From Candidatus Cryptobacteroides intestinavium (GTDB lineage: Bacteria; Bacteroidota; Bacteroidia; Bacteroidales; UBA932), in assembly GCA_017694845.1 (NCBI GenBank), contig JADIMI010000050.1:1-63103 (forward strand): a DNA stretch of 63,103 bases, given 5' to 3'. Positions 16,220 through 24,234 of this stretch are shown here, in pieces. Below the pieces are notes generated by a model. It did no database searches, was not told where the DNA came from, and saw only the letters and a list, made by a program, of their open reading frames with translations. The translations under genes were made by a program, and so were the position numbers. Numbering within the stretch: position 1 is the stretch's first letter; each line of letters starts with the position of its first letter.

Positions 16220-16900
16220 ATGATCAAAGTAACAGACCTCTGCAAAGTCTTCCGCACCGAAGAAATAGAGACAACCGCACTGGACAAAGTCTCATTCGAA
16301 ATCAAGACCGGGGAATTCGTGGCAATTATGGGACCTTCCGGATGCGGCAAATCTACATTGCTGAATATAATAGGACTGCTGGACAATCCCACGGGAGGAA
16401 GTTACGAATTCGAGGGCACGGAAGTCTCCGGGCTCAAGGAAAGGGAACGCACAAAGTTCCGCAAAGGGAATATCGGATTTGTATTTCAAAGTTTCAACCT
16501 GATAGATGAACTCAATGTCTACGAAAATGTTGAATTGCCATTGCGTTATCTCAACATCAGCGCGTCCGAGAGGAAAAGAAAAGTCACAGCCATCCTAAAA
16601 CGGATGAACATCAGTCACAGGGCCAAGCATTTCCCTCAACAGTTGTCCGGAGGACAGCAGCAAAGAGTGGCCATTGCACGTGCCGTAGTGGCCGGGCCGA
16701 AACTTATCCTTGCAGACGAACCGACCGGAAACCTCGATTCCAGGAACGGCAAGGAGGTTATGGATCTGCTGACAGAACTCAACAGGGAAGGCACGACAAT
16801 CATAATGGTCACTCATTCACAGAGAGACGCAGCATCCGCCCAGAGGATTATCGACCTGTTCGATGGACGGATCGTTGGCGATGTAGCCAATGAATTATAA
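16220..16900 (+). CDS. ABC transporter ATP-binding protein (LolD/MacB class)
   Basis: A 226-residue ATPase with Walker A GPSGCGKS (38-45), Q-loop in [10 protein letters not shown], signature LSGGQQQR (142-149), Walker B LILADE (162-167) and the switch His in VTHSQRDA. The length and motifs place it with the LolD/FtsE/MacB group, which energises FtsX-type permeases. It sits between two such permease genes, 2 bp before the second one, so it probably serves a heterodimer of both. The exported compound may be an antimicrobial or an envelope lipid or peptide; nothing visible decides this. Confidence 0.94.
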   Translation: MIKVTDLCKVFRTEEIETTALDKVSFEIKTGEFVAIMGPSGCGKSTLLNIIGLLDNPTGGSYEFEGTEVSGLKERERTKFRKGNIGFVFQSFNLIDELNVYENVELPLRYLNISASERKRKVTAILKRMNISHRAKHFPQQLSGGQQQRVAIARAVVAGPKLILADEPTGNLDSRNGKEVMDLLTELNREGTTIIMVTHSQRDAASAQRIIDLFDGRIVGDVANEL

Positions 16901-16902
16901 CT

Positions 16903-19242
16903 ATGTTGCGAAACTTCTTCCATACCATCAGTCATGTCAAGGCCTCATTCATACTGAACATCCTCGGCCTGGCCGTGGCTTTTGCAGCCTCGCTGACAAT
17001 AATGATGCAGGTCAGATATGACCTCACTTTCGATACGTGTTATGATGACTCTGACAATATCTACAGGCTGGATATCATATCAGGGAAGACCGGAGCATAC
17101 ACAGAAGATGCCATGCTTCCCAGACCCCTTGCAAGAACTTTTGCCGGATCATCTCCTGAAATAAAGGCAAGCTGCCTGATGTGTCCTTCAACCTATTCCA
17201 GACTGTACAAAGTGCCGGACGACAGTACCGGAAGGAATCTGACAATCGATATTTGTACAGTATCTGACGGCTGTCTGGATGTATTCAATTTCCGTATGGT
17301 CGAGGGAGACCGTTCCGCTCTCGAAGCTCCCGGTAATGCCGTGATTCCGGAAAGCCTTGCATTGAAGCTTTTCAAAGGTGTACCGGCAACCGGACGGATT
17401 CTGGTCGCTTACGACGGAACAGAACCCATTACCGTCAGCGGGGTATACGAGAATTTTCCTGAAAACGCATCTGTCAGGAACATCGTATATACTGCAATGG
17501 ATCCGGCCACGAATTATGACGACTGGGGTGCTTTTAATTATATGAACTTTGTAAGACTCCAGAACGGCTGCGACACGGAATATCTTCTGAAAAATTTCAC
17601 AGAGAACAATCCGGAAATATTCAATAACGATGCATACAATTTTCCCGACCTGAAATTCACCCTGAGACAGATTCACGACCTGCATTTCATGCCCGATATA
17701 GGATATGACTTCCTGCCCAAATGCAGTCCGCTCACACTGTATACCCTTGTCTCCATCAGCGTGCTGATTTTCATTGTCGCCTGCATCAATTTCACTGATT
17801 TCAGCATATCGCTCGCTCCAATGCGGATCAGGAGCATAGACATAAGGAGGATACTGGGAAGCAGCCGCTGCAGGATCATCAATATGATTATATGCGAAAA
17901 TATATGTATCTATGCCGTTGCATATCTGACTGCACTGGGCATCATCCATATTTTCGGTGATATGCTCTTAGGGAATCTTATGGATGCAGACATATCGATA
18001 GGCGCAAATATGCCGGTAATCTGTTACGGTGCAGCCGCAGCGGTTCTGGCCGGAATTGTCTCAAACCTATACACCGCACTTTTTCTGACATCCGCATCGT
18101 GCGGCATCACTGTCAAAGGCAACTTCGCCCTGTCACCCGCAGGAATCAGGACAAGAAACATTCTTGTTGCAGTGCAGTTTCTCGCTGCATTCATAATGAT
18201 GACTGCAACTTCATTCATATATATGCAGAACCGGTATATGCTGTCAGCGCCTCTCGGATTTGACAAAGACCGGCTCATAGTGTGCGGTCTAAACAGCAGC
18301 ATAATGAACAGGCTGGCTGCCTTCGATGAAGATATCAGGCAGATTCCCGGAGTGGAGAATGTCGGATATTCACAGTGTCTTGCCGGCAGCAGCGATCACT
18401 ATAGCAGCTGGACTTGGGGAAGCAATGAAGATTATTTCGAATACACGGTTCTGCCTGTCAGCGGTGCATATCTCAAGACTATGGGTATCGGCATCACAGA
18501 AGGAAGGGATTTCAGGAATAATGACCTTGCAAGCCGTCAGGACATTCTGATTTTCAACGAATCAGCGAGAAAGCAATATGGTCTGTCAGCCGGAGACCGA
18601 TATAACGGGCGAGAGATTGTAGGTTTTGCAAATGATATCCATTTCAAATCATTCAGAAAGGATATTTCACCTATGGCATTCTATCTGTACAGATCGACAG
18701 ACCTCCAGTACTGTATAGCGAGAGTCTCAGCAGGAACGGATCTCAAGGAGGCAAGACAGTCAATAGAAAAATGTCTGCAAAAGTATGATCCGGGATATCC
18801 GTTCTCTGTCAGATTCTACGATTCTGTCCTTGAGAATACATATCAGAAGGAACAGAAGACCGGCTCACTTGTGGCACTCTTCAGCCTCATAGCAATCGTG
18901 ATCTCCATCGTCGGGGTGTTCAGTCTCGTATCATTCGAATGCGGTTACCGCAGAAAAGAGTCTGCCATAAGGAAGGTCGTCGGGGCGACCTCCGGTGAAC
19001 TCGTATGGATGTTCTGCCGCAAATATCTGTCAATCCTCTGTATCTGCTTCATTGTCAGCATACCGGTAAGTATCTTTGCAGTACAGCGCTGGCTCGAGGG
19101 ATTCGCATACCACATCCCTCTCTACTGGTGGGTGTTCCCGCTCGTGCTGCTCGCAATAACCGCAGTGACACTTGCCACCGTCATCTGGCAGAGCTGGAGT
19201 GCAGCAGGTGAGAACCCGGTAGACAACCTGCGCACCGAATGA
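16903..19242 (+). CDS. FtsX/MacB-type ABC transporter permease (second copy)
   Basis: A 779-residue paralogue of the permease at 13821, with the same helix and domain order. The start (MLRNFFHTISHVKASFILN) and the last 110 or so residues are almost the same as in the first copy. At the DNA level stretches of about 60-70 bases are identical near 18930-19050 and 19174-19242, while the central domains differ widely. This fits a tandem duplication with continued exchange at the ends and divergent periplasmic parts. It starts 2 bp after the ATPase stop and closes the operon. Confidence 0.9.
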   Translation: MLRNFFHTISHVKASFILNILGLAVAFAASLTIMMQVRYDLTFDTCYDDSDNIYRLDIISGKTGAYTEDAMLPRPLARTFAGSSPEIKASCLMCPSTYSRLYKVPDDSTGRNLTIDICTVSDGCLDVFNFRMVEGDRSALEAPGNAVIPESLALKLFKGVPATGRILVAYDGTEPITVSGVYENFPENASVRNIVYTAMDPATNYDDWGAFNYMNFVRLQNGCDTEYLLKNFTENNPEIFNNDAYNFPDLKFTLRQIHDLHFMPDIGYDFLPKCSPLTLYTLVSISVLIFIVACINFTDFSISLAPMRIRSIDIRRILGSSRCRIINMIICENICIYAVAYLTALGIIHIFGDMLLGNLMDADISIGANMPVICYGAAAAVLAGIVSNLYTALFLTSASCGITVKGNFALSPAGIRTRNILVAVQFLAAFIMMTATSFIYMQNRYMLSAPLGFDKDRLIVCGLNSSIMNRLAAFDEDIRQIPGVENVGYSQCLAGSSDHYSSWTWGSNEDYFEYTVLPVSGAYLKTMGIGITEGRDFRNNDLASRQDILIFNESARKQYGLSAGDRYNGREIVGFANDIHFKSFRKDISPMAFYLYRSTDLQYCIARVSAGTDLKEARQSIEKCLQKYDPGYPFSVRFYDSVLENTYQKEQKTGSLVALFSLIAIVISIVGVFSLVSFECGYRRKESAIRKVVGATSGELVWMFCRKYLSILCICFIVSIPVSIFAVQRWLEGFAYHIPLYWWVFPLVLLAITAVTLATVIWQSWSAAGENPVDNLRTE

Positions 19243-19245
19243 TCA

Positions 19246-19276
19246 TCGCGGTGCACTGGTTTCAGGTGCACCGCGA
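19246..19276. terminator. Perfect 11-bp hairpin between convergent genes
   Basis: TCGCGGTGCAC (19246-19256) pairs with GTGCACCGCGA (19266-19276) around a 9-nt loop, 3 bp after the permease stop and 27 bp from the ribH stop on the other strand. There is no T-run on either side, so if it stops transcription it does so without a classical U-tract. Confidence 0.5.
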
Positions 19277-19302
19277 ATATATCATCTTCGGAGCAGCGGT
19301 TT

Positions 19303-19764
19303 TCAGAACTGACGCAGGAGGTCAACCATCTCGATAGCGGTCGTCATGGCATCGAAGCCCTTGTTACCGGCCTTTGTACCTGCACGTTCCACCGCCTGCT
19401 CTATCGAATCCGTAGTAAGCACTCCGAAAATCACAGGCACGTTGCTGTCAAGCCCTACCTTGGCAATGCCTTTGGTCGCCTCGTTAGCCACCATATCGAA
19501 ATGCGGGGTCGCACCGCGGATGACTGCTCCCAGACATACGACCGCGTCATAACGTCCCGAGTCAGCCATTTTCTTGGCTACAAGAGGTATCTCGAATGAG
19601 CCCGGAACCCACGCTACTTCAAGGTCATCCGTATTGCCACCGTGGCGGACAAAAGAGTCTTCCGCTCCTGAAAGCAGTTTCGAGGTTATGAATTCATTGA
19701 AACGCGCTGCCACTATGCCGATACGCTGGCCCTGTGCCGAAAGTTTTCCTTCAATCTTTTTCAT
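19303..19764 (-). CDS. ribH: 6,7-dimethyl-8-ribityllumazine synthase
   Basis: RibH condenses the RibBA product 3,4-dihydroxy-2-butanone 4-phosphate with the pyrimidine from RibD to make lumazine, the substrate of riboflavin synthase. The 153-residue length is standard. Conserved parts are [12 protein letters not shown] near the start, [15 protein letters not shown] (51-67), [13 protein letters not shown] with the catalytic His88, and [12 protein letters not shown]. The ATG at 19764 gives the family N-terminus MKKIEGKL; the longer open frame upstream runs into a repeat and should not be used. It is the last rib gene of the set, separated from the others by the GIY-YIG gene and repeats. Confidence 0.95.
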   Translation of the reverse strand: MKKIEGKLSAQGQRIGIVAARFNEFITSKLLSGAEDSFVRHGGNTDDLEVAWVPGSFEIPLVAKKMADSGRYDAVVCLGAVIRGATPHFDMVANEATKGIAKVGLDSNVPVIFGVLTTDSIEQAVERAGTKAGNKGFDAMTTAIEMVDLLRQF

Positions 19765-19808
19765 CTTATATAATTTATTAAACATTCTGTTCCTGTTCTT
19801 GTCTGTTT

Positions 19809-19908
19809 CAGATTCTTCGCTGCGCTCAGAATGACAGGACCTTGTCATCCTGGACGACGCCGTTTCTTGTCATCCTGAACGGAGCCGCAAGGCGGAGTGA
19901 AGGATCTG
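19809..19908. repeat. Composite 100-bp palindromic repeat
   Basis: It starts CAGATTCTTCGC...GAATGACA (inverted family A), contains a truncated copy starting TGTCATCCTG at 19843, and ends with a longer family-B copy from 19868 (TGTCATCCTGAACGG, with the internal hairpin GAGCCGCAAGGCGGAG, ending AAGGATCTG). The two ends are inverted relative to each other. Its end lies 2 bp from the GIY-YIG stop codon. Confidence 0.85.
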
Positions 19909-19910
19909 TT

Positions 19911-20198
19911 CTACTCATCAACAAATAATTCATCATATAATGGATTCACAGCTTCAACAAGCTTGTTCTTCTTGTCTCTTTTCCACCCCTTCAATATCTT
20001 TTCTCTTTCTATAGCCTGTTCTATATCTGAAAACTCCTCATAATATACCAGTTTATGACAACAGTACTTTTGAGTAAATCCTGATATCTGTCCGGATTTA
20101 TGCTCAAGGACTCTCCTGTGAAGGTTATTTGTAACTCCAATATACATTGCAGTATTCTTGCTGCTTGTCATTATATAGACATAATATTTATTATACAT
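19911..20198 (-). CDS. Small GIY-YIG endonuclease-domain protein
   Basis: A 95-residue single-domain protein of the UPF0213/YhbQ type. The motif pair is present as YYVYIM (residues 5-10) and YIG (19-21). The catalytic Arg is in NNLHRRVLEHK, and the metal-binding Glu lies in the helix AIEREKILKGWKRDKK. The family has a nuclease fold; biological roles are mostly unknown. It lies between ribBA and ribH, and palindromic repeats touch it on both sides: 2 bp after its stop codon and about 18 bp before its start. That arrangement recalls RAYT transposase genes flanked by REP sequences. The ATG at 20198 is chosen because upstream codons are repeat sequence. Confidence 0.88.
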   Translation of the reverse strand: MYNKYYVYIMTSSKNTAMYIGVTNNLHRRVLEHKSGQISGFTQKYCCHKLVYYEEFSDIEQAIEREKILKGWKRDKKNKLVEAVNPLYDELFVDE

Positions 20199-20215
20199 AG
20201 TATTTTGTTTTAGAT

Positions 20216-20515
20216 TAGATTCTTCGCTTCGCTCAGAATGACAGGACTTTGTCATCTTGAACGACACCGTTTCTTGTCATCCTGAACGACGCCGCAAGGC
20301 GGAGTGAAGGATCTGCCTTATCAATCCTTCCCAGATTCTTCGCTGCGCTCAGAATGACAGGACTTTGTCATCCTGAACGATGCCGTTTCTTGTCATCCTG
20401 AACGGAGCCGCAAGGCGGAGTGAAGGATCTGCCTTATCAATCCCTTCCAGATTCTTCGCTGCGCTCAGAATGACAATGAGACATTCAGAATGACAATAAG
20501 ACATTCAGAACGACA
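20216..20515. repeat. Tandem array of the composite palindromic repeat (116-bp period)
   Basis: The word GATTCTTCGC begins at 20218, 20334 and 20450, an exact 116-bp period. Each full unit is inverted family A, a short TGTCAT copy, a family-B copy with the GCCGCAAGGCGGAGTG hairpin, then CCTTATCAATCC. After the third start come two short ACATTCAGAATGACA-like remnants. The array fills the gap between ribBA and the GIY-YIG gene. Confidence 0.9.
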
Positions 20516-20527
20516 AAAGAACAACTG

Positions 20528-21742
20528 TCAGTGCTTGACGTGGAGCAGGTGTCCCATCTTGCGGTACTTGGTATACAGATAGAACTCATTCTTCTCGTTA
20601 CACGTCATCTCAATCGGGTCACGTCCGACAATCTCGATGCCATATCCATCCAGACCTGTGATCTTCATCGGGTTATTTGTCATAAGTATCAGCTTCTTCA
20701 CCCCGAGGTCAGCAAGAATCGATGCCCCTGTGCCATATTCCCTGAGATCGGCCTTGAACCCGAGGGCAATGTTAGCCTCTACAGTATCCATCCCCTGATC
20801 CTGCAGCTTATAGGCCTTCAGTTTATTGATAAGCCCTATCCCTCTGCCCTCCTGACGCAGATAAAGCAGCACTCCCCTGCCTTTCTTCTCGATTCTCCTC
20901 AATGCCTCTGCCAGCTGCTCTCCGCAGTCGCACCTGAGCGAGCCGAATGCATCACCTGTCAGACATTCGGAGTGCACCCGGCACAGTACCGGTTCATCAG
21001 TCGACACATCTCCCTTCACCAGAGCGACGTGCTGCTCTCCGTTGATCTTGTTGATATAGCCATAGATCCGGAATGTACCGAACCTGGTGGGCAGTTCCGC
21101 TTCAGTCACCTTTTCGACAATTGATTCAGTCCTGCGCCGATAACGTATCAGATCTGCGATTGTAATGATCTTGAGCCCGTGCTGATGCGCAAATTCCAGC
21201 AGTTCGGCAGTCCTCATCATTGTCCCGTCATCTTTCATTATCTCACAGCACAGGCCGCTTTCCCCAAGACCTGCTATCCTGACAAGATCGACAGTCGCCT
21301 CTGTATGCCCTGACCTGATCAGAACGCCGCCCTTCCTTGCCGTGAGAGGGAACATATGCCCCGGCCTACGGAAATCTTCCGGTCTGGAGTCAGGATCAGC
21401 ACATTTGAGGGCGGTGACAGAACGCTCGACTGCAGAAATGCCTGTAGTCGTGGAGATATGGTCGATCGACACAGTGAACGCCGTACTGTGATTGTCAGTA
21501 TTCTCGACCACCATCTGCTTCAGGTCAAGCCTGTGTGCCAACTCGGCTGTCATCGGCATACATATCAGACCTTTTCCGTATGTAGCCATAAAATTGACAT
21601 TCTCTGTCGTCGCGAATTTTCCGGCACAGATCAGGTCTCCTTCATTCTCCCTGTCGGGATCATCCGTAACCACTATGATCCTGCCCTGCCTGAGGTCTTC
21701 GAGAGCCTCTTCGATTGTATTGAAATTTGTTTCCATATTCAT
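20528..21742 (-). CDS. ribBA: Bifunctional DHBP synthase / GTP cyclohydrolase II
   Basis: Makes both early precursors of riboflavin: 3,4-dihydroxy-2-butanone 4-phosphate from ribulose 5-phosphate (N-terminal half) and the pyrimidine from GTP (C-terminal half). In the 404-residue product the first half shows [15 protein letters not shown] and the later [16 protein letters not shown]...GHTEATVDL. The second half has the zinc site in [21 protein letters not shown], the [10 protein letters not shown] motif and [10 protein letters not shown]. Both halves look complete and active. It follows ribE by 51 bp in the same direction. ATG at 21742 or the one two codons later are both possible starts. Confidence 0.96.
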   Translation of the reverse strand: MNMETNFNTIEEALEDLRQGRIIVVTDDPDRENEGDLICAGKFATTENVNFMATYGKGLICMPMTAELAHRLDLKQMVVENTDNHSTAFTVSIDHISTTTGISAVERSVTALKCADPDSRPEDFRRPGHMFPLTARKGGVLIRSGHTEATVDLVRIAGLGESGLCCEIMKDDGTMMRTAELLEFAHQHGLKIITIADLIRYRRRTESIVEKVTEAELPTRFGTFRIYGYINKINGEQHVALVKGDVSTDEPVLCRVHSECLTGDAFGSLRCDCGEQLAEALRRIEKKGRGVLLYLRQEGRGIGLINKLKAYKLQDQGMDTVEANIALGFKADLREYGTGASILADLGVKKLILMTNNPMKITGLDGYGIEIVGRDPIEMTCNEKNEFYLYTKYRKMGHLLHVKH

Positions 21743-21793
21743 AGCCTTTTATTTGATTATCCAAACCATTAAAGCACACGGCTCTGCTCCGGA

Positions 21794-22513
21794 TCAGAAG
21801 CCGTTCTTCTGCAGGAACTCCAGTGTCAGGCCTCCGGCGCCGCGGGCTGATTCCGCCCGGGAATCCGTTGGAGACGCAGCTTCAGGGCCGGACGACAGCA
21901 TATCCGCAGAAGGCAGTCCTGCCGAAAGAATGCGGGCTATATACCTTGCAAAGACATCAGCCTCGACATTGACCATTGATCCCTGACGCAGGGCACCGAG
22001 AGTGCTGACAGACCTCGTATGCGGAATCAGGGAAACAGAGAATGTATTATGATCCACTGAAACTACCGTCAGGCTCGCGCCATCCACCGCTACGGAACCC
22101 TTGACAGCTATAAGCGGCATAATGCCGGAAGCAGCTGCCGGAATCTCTATACTGATGATCCTGGCGATACCGGATTCTGTAACAGACACTACCATAGCGT
22201 ATGCATCCACGTGCCCGGAAACTATATGCCCTCCGAAACGTCCGCCTGCCTGCATCGCCCTTTCCAGATTGACATTGTCTCCCGGTTTCATATTTCCGAG
22301 GGAGCTGCGGTACAATGTCTCCGGCATCGCATCCGCAGTGAAGCAGCTGCCGGACAACGATGTGACTGTCAGGCAGACACCGTTGACGGCAATGCTGTCC
22401 CCCTCGGAAGTGCCTTCTATGACCTTACGGGCATTGACCGTGATCTGCGCGCTGTTGCTGCCCCGGCAGATACTCTTTATTGTTCCTGTTTCTTCTATTA
22501 TTCCTGTAAACAT
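21794..22513 (-). CDS. ribE: Riboflavin synthase, alpha subunit
   Basis: Converts two lumazine molecules to riboflavin plus the pyrimidine. The 239-residue product starts with the family hallmark MFTGIIEETG and has two lumazine-binding repeats: the first with VNGVCLTV and the second after GGHIVSGHVD with VDGASLTVV. The family is usually near 200 residues; here the last 30 or so residues (rich in Ala, Ser, Gly and Glu, ending LQKNGF) form an extra tail with no clear fold. Between this gene and ribD lies a composite repeat. It is in the FMN-riboswitch-led set. Confidence 0.95.
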   Translation of the reverse strand: MFTGIIEETGTIKSICRGSNSAQITVNARKVIEGTSEGDSIAVNGVCLTVTSLSGSCFTADAMPETLYRSSLGNMKPGDNVNLERAMQAGGRFGGHIVSGHVDAYAMVVSVTESGIARIISIEIPAAASGIMPLIAVKGSVAVDGASLTVVSVDHNTFSVSLIPHTRSVSTLGALRQGSMVNVEADVFARYIARILSAGLPSADMLSSGPEAASPTDSRAESARGAGGLTLEFLQKNGF

Positions 22514-22529
22514 ATCATTTCGGTTATTC

Positions 22530-22690
22530 AGATTCTTCGCTGCGCTCAGAATGACAGTACTTGGTCAGCCTGAACGGATCATTTTTTGTCATCCTGAACG
22601 GAGCCGCAAGGCGGAGTGAAGGATCTGCCTGATCAATCCTTATCAGATTCTTCGCTTCGCTCAGAATGACAATCCGGTTGCGCTCAGCAT
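22530..22690. repeat. Composite repeat plus second unit start (115-bp period)
   Basis: GATTCTTCGC begins at 22531 and again at 22646. The first unit is complete, with the GAGCCGCAAGGCGGAG hairpin; the second is only the inverted family-A part followed by a GCGCTCAGCATGACA remnant that reaches the 3' end of ribD. It occupies the whole ribE-ribD gap. Confidence 0.88.
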
Positions 22691-23853
22691 GACAATTCAG
22701 AATGAGCAGGAAAAGCGTGTACAAGGATGTCCGGACCTGATCTGGAGACAGACTCTATCTCGAGAGGGAAAGCATCCGCCATCTTTGGGAAACCCGCTCC
22801 GCCCACAGGACCTTTCGCCGTACCTCCACCTATCACTTTCGGCGCGATGAAGCAATAGACTTCATCCACAAGCCCGGCCTCGACGATACTCCAGTCAAGT
22901 TCCGCTCCCCCCTCAACCAGCACGGAATCCATGCCCATCTTTCCGAGACAGGACAGAAGTGCATCAATATCGACCTTGCGTATATCATCCGTCTCCCGGC
23001 GCTTATAACCATATCCACGGCTGTCGTCTTCCGGTCCATTGTCCTCCACCTTGAGAGTCTCAACTCCTGCATCGGAAAGCGCGGCAAGGCGTATATGGTC
23101 AGGAGATCCTGAATATGCCAGGATTGTCCTGTACTGATGCGCCGTCATCACGATCCGGGACGACAGACCGAGCGACGCATTCGAATCCGCTATGACCCTG
23201 ACCGGGCTGCGCATACCATCTATCCTGCAGTTGAGGAGAGGATCATCCACCCGCACAGTGCCAATGCCTGCCATTATGGCCATATTCCACGCCCTGAGCT
23301 GATGGGCATAACGCCGGGACTCCTCTGATGACACCCATCTGGAATCCCCTGTCCTTGCCGCAATCTTCCCGTCGAGGGTCATCGCCCATTTCATAGTCAC
23401 CCACGGCCTGCGTGTCGTGATGTATTTCAGAAACACCCTGTTCTGATATTTCAGGTCAGCTTCGAGCAGGCCGCATTCCACATCTATACCGTGTTCCTTC
23501 AATATGGCTATGCCTTTCCCTGCCACCAGCGGATTGGGATCAGGAAGCCCGACCACTACGCGCGATATTCCCGCGGCAATGATTGCTTCAGTACAGGGAG
23601 GCTGCTTGCCGTAATGGCAGCACGGTTCCAGAGTGACATACATCGTGCTTCCGGCAGGGTCCTCCGTACAGGCTGCCAGGGCCTCCCTCTCCGCATGAAG
23701 ACAGCCGTACTTCCTGTGCCAGCCTTCTCCGATCACACGGCCATCCATGACTATCACCGCCCCGACAAGCGGATTGGGATTGACAAATCCTCTCCCGTTC
23801 TCCGCCAGCGTCATTGCCCGCTGCATATACTCTATGTCCTGTGCACAATTCAT
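22684..23853 (-). CDS. ribD: Bifunctional riboflavin deaminase / reductase
   Basis: RibD deaminates the GTP cyclohydrolase II product and then reduces its ribose side chain. The N-terminal deaminase domain has the zinc site HAEREAL and LEPCCHYGKQPPCTEAI, and FVNPNPLVGAVIV. The C-terminal reductase domain (from about residue 150) includes RPWVTMKWAMTLDGKIA and LVEGGAELDWSIVE. At 389 residues it is slightly longer than average. The last few codons (HSELSC) are read from a decayed repeat copy, so the stop codon was probably supplied by that element. ATG at 23853; the open frame upstream of it is repeat sequence. First gene after the FMN riboswitch. Confidence 0.95.
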   Translation of the reverse strand: MNCAQDIEYMQRAMTLAENGRGFVNPNPLVGAVIVMDGRVIGEGWHRKYGCLHAEREALAACTEDPAGSTMYVTLEPCCHYGKQPPCTEAIIAAGISRVVVGLPDPNPLVAGKGIAILKEHGIDVECGLLEADLKYQNRVFLKYITTRRPWVTMKWAMTLDGKIAARTGDSRWVSSEESRRYAHQLRAWNMAIMAGIGTVRVDDPLLNCRIDGMRSPVRVIADSNASLGLSSRIVMTAHQYRTILAYSGSPDHIRLAALSDAGVETLKVEDNGPEDDSRGYGYKRRETDDIRKVDIDALLSCLGKMGMDSVLVEGGAELDWSIVEAGLVDEVYCFIAPKVIGGGTAKGPVGGAGFPKMADAFPLEIESVSRSGPDILVHAFPAHSELSC

Positions 23854-23868
23854 ATTCTTTTCCTTTAT

Positions 23869-23957
23869 CAGATTCTTCGCTTCGCTCAGAATGACAGGTT
23901 CCATCTTCCTGTTTCAGATTCTTCGCTTCGCTCAGAATGACACAATCCAGAATGACA
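23869..23957. repeat. Inverted family-A repeats between riboswitch and ribD
   Basis: Full copies at 23869-23896 and 23915-23942 (CAGATTCTTCGC...GAATGACA) and a short CAGAATGACA remnant before 23957. They lie between the riboswitch terminator and the ribD start codon, so they are in the ribD leader. Confidence 0.85.
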
Positions 23958-23961
23958 GAAT

Positions 23962-23998
23962 AACAAAACGCCCTGACGCATATCTGTGTCAGGGTGAC
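23962..23998 (-). terminator. Terminator of the FMN riboswitch
   Basis: On the minus strand CACCCTGACACA pairs with TGCGTCAGGGCG (stem 23969-23980 with 23985-23996, two G-T pairs, 4-nt loop), followed by TTTTGTTATT. It lies about 75 nt after the aptamer and before ribD, the usual position for transcription attenuation by FMN. Confidence 0.85.
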
Positions 23999-24067
23999 GG
24001 AATCGGGAACAGAACCCGTAAACTGCGATATGATCGACAATGGCCGGGAGGCCAGCATCAGATATCC

Positions 24068-24180
24068 CGTCTTCCATCCGGACTATACCGTCGGTACCGG
24101 AATCACACCGGTTCAGTCCCCCGCAAGGAGGAGTCGCGGACTATACCGCCGGTAGGGACTTTCACCCTGCCCTGAAGAGA
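24068..24180 (-). promoter_or_regulatory. FMN riboswitch (RFN element)
   Basis: The minus strand carries the conserved RFN core in order: TTCAGGGCAGGGTGAAAGTC, then CTACCGGCGGTATAGTCC, then CCGGTGTGATTCCGGTACC, then GACGGTATAGTCCGGATGG. Helix P1 is TCTTC (24178-24174) with GAAGA (24074-24070). It is followed by the terminator at 23962-23998 and ribD, so FMN binding should stop transcription of the rib genes. The permease gene at 24235 is also on this strand and ends upstream of it. Confidence 0.95.
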
Positions 24181-24234
24181 TATGTATCGGCCGCAAAGAT
24201 AGCAATCATTTACATAAATCCAATAATGTTTTCC

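Noticed and set aside
19765..19848. N-terminal extension of ribH starting in HSERSEES
   Set aside because: Translated repeat sequence; family N-terminus begins at 19764.
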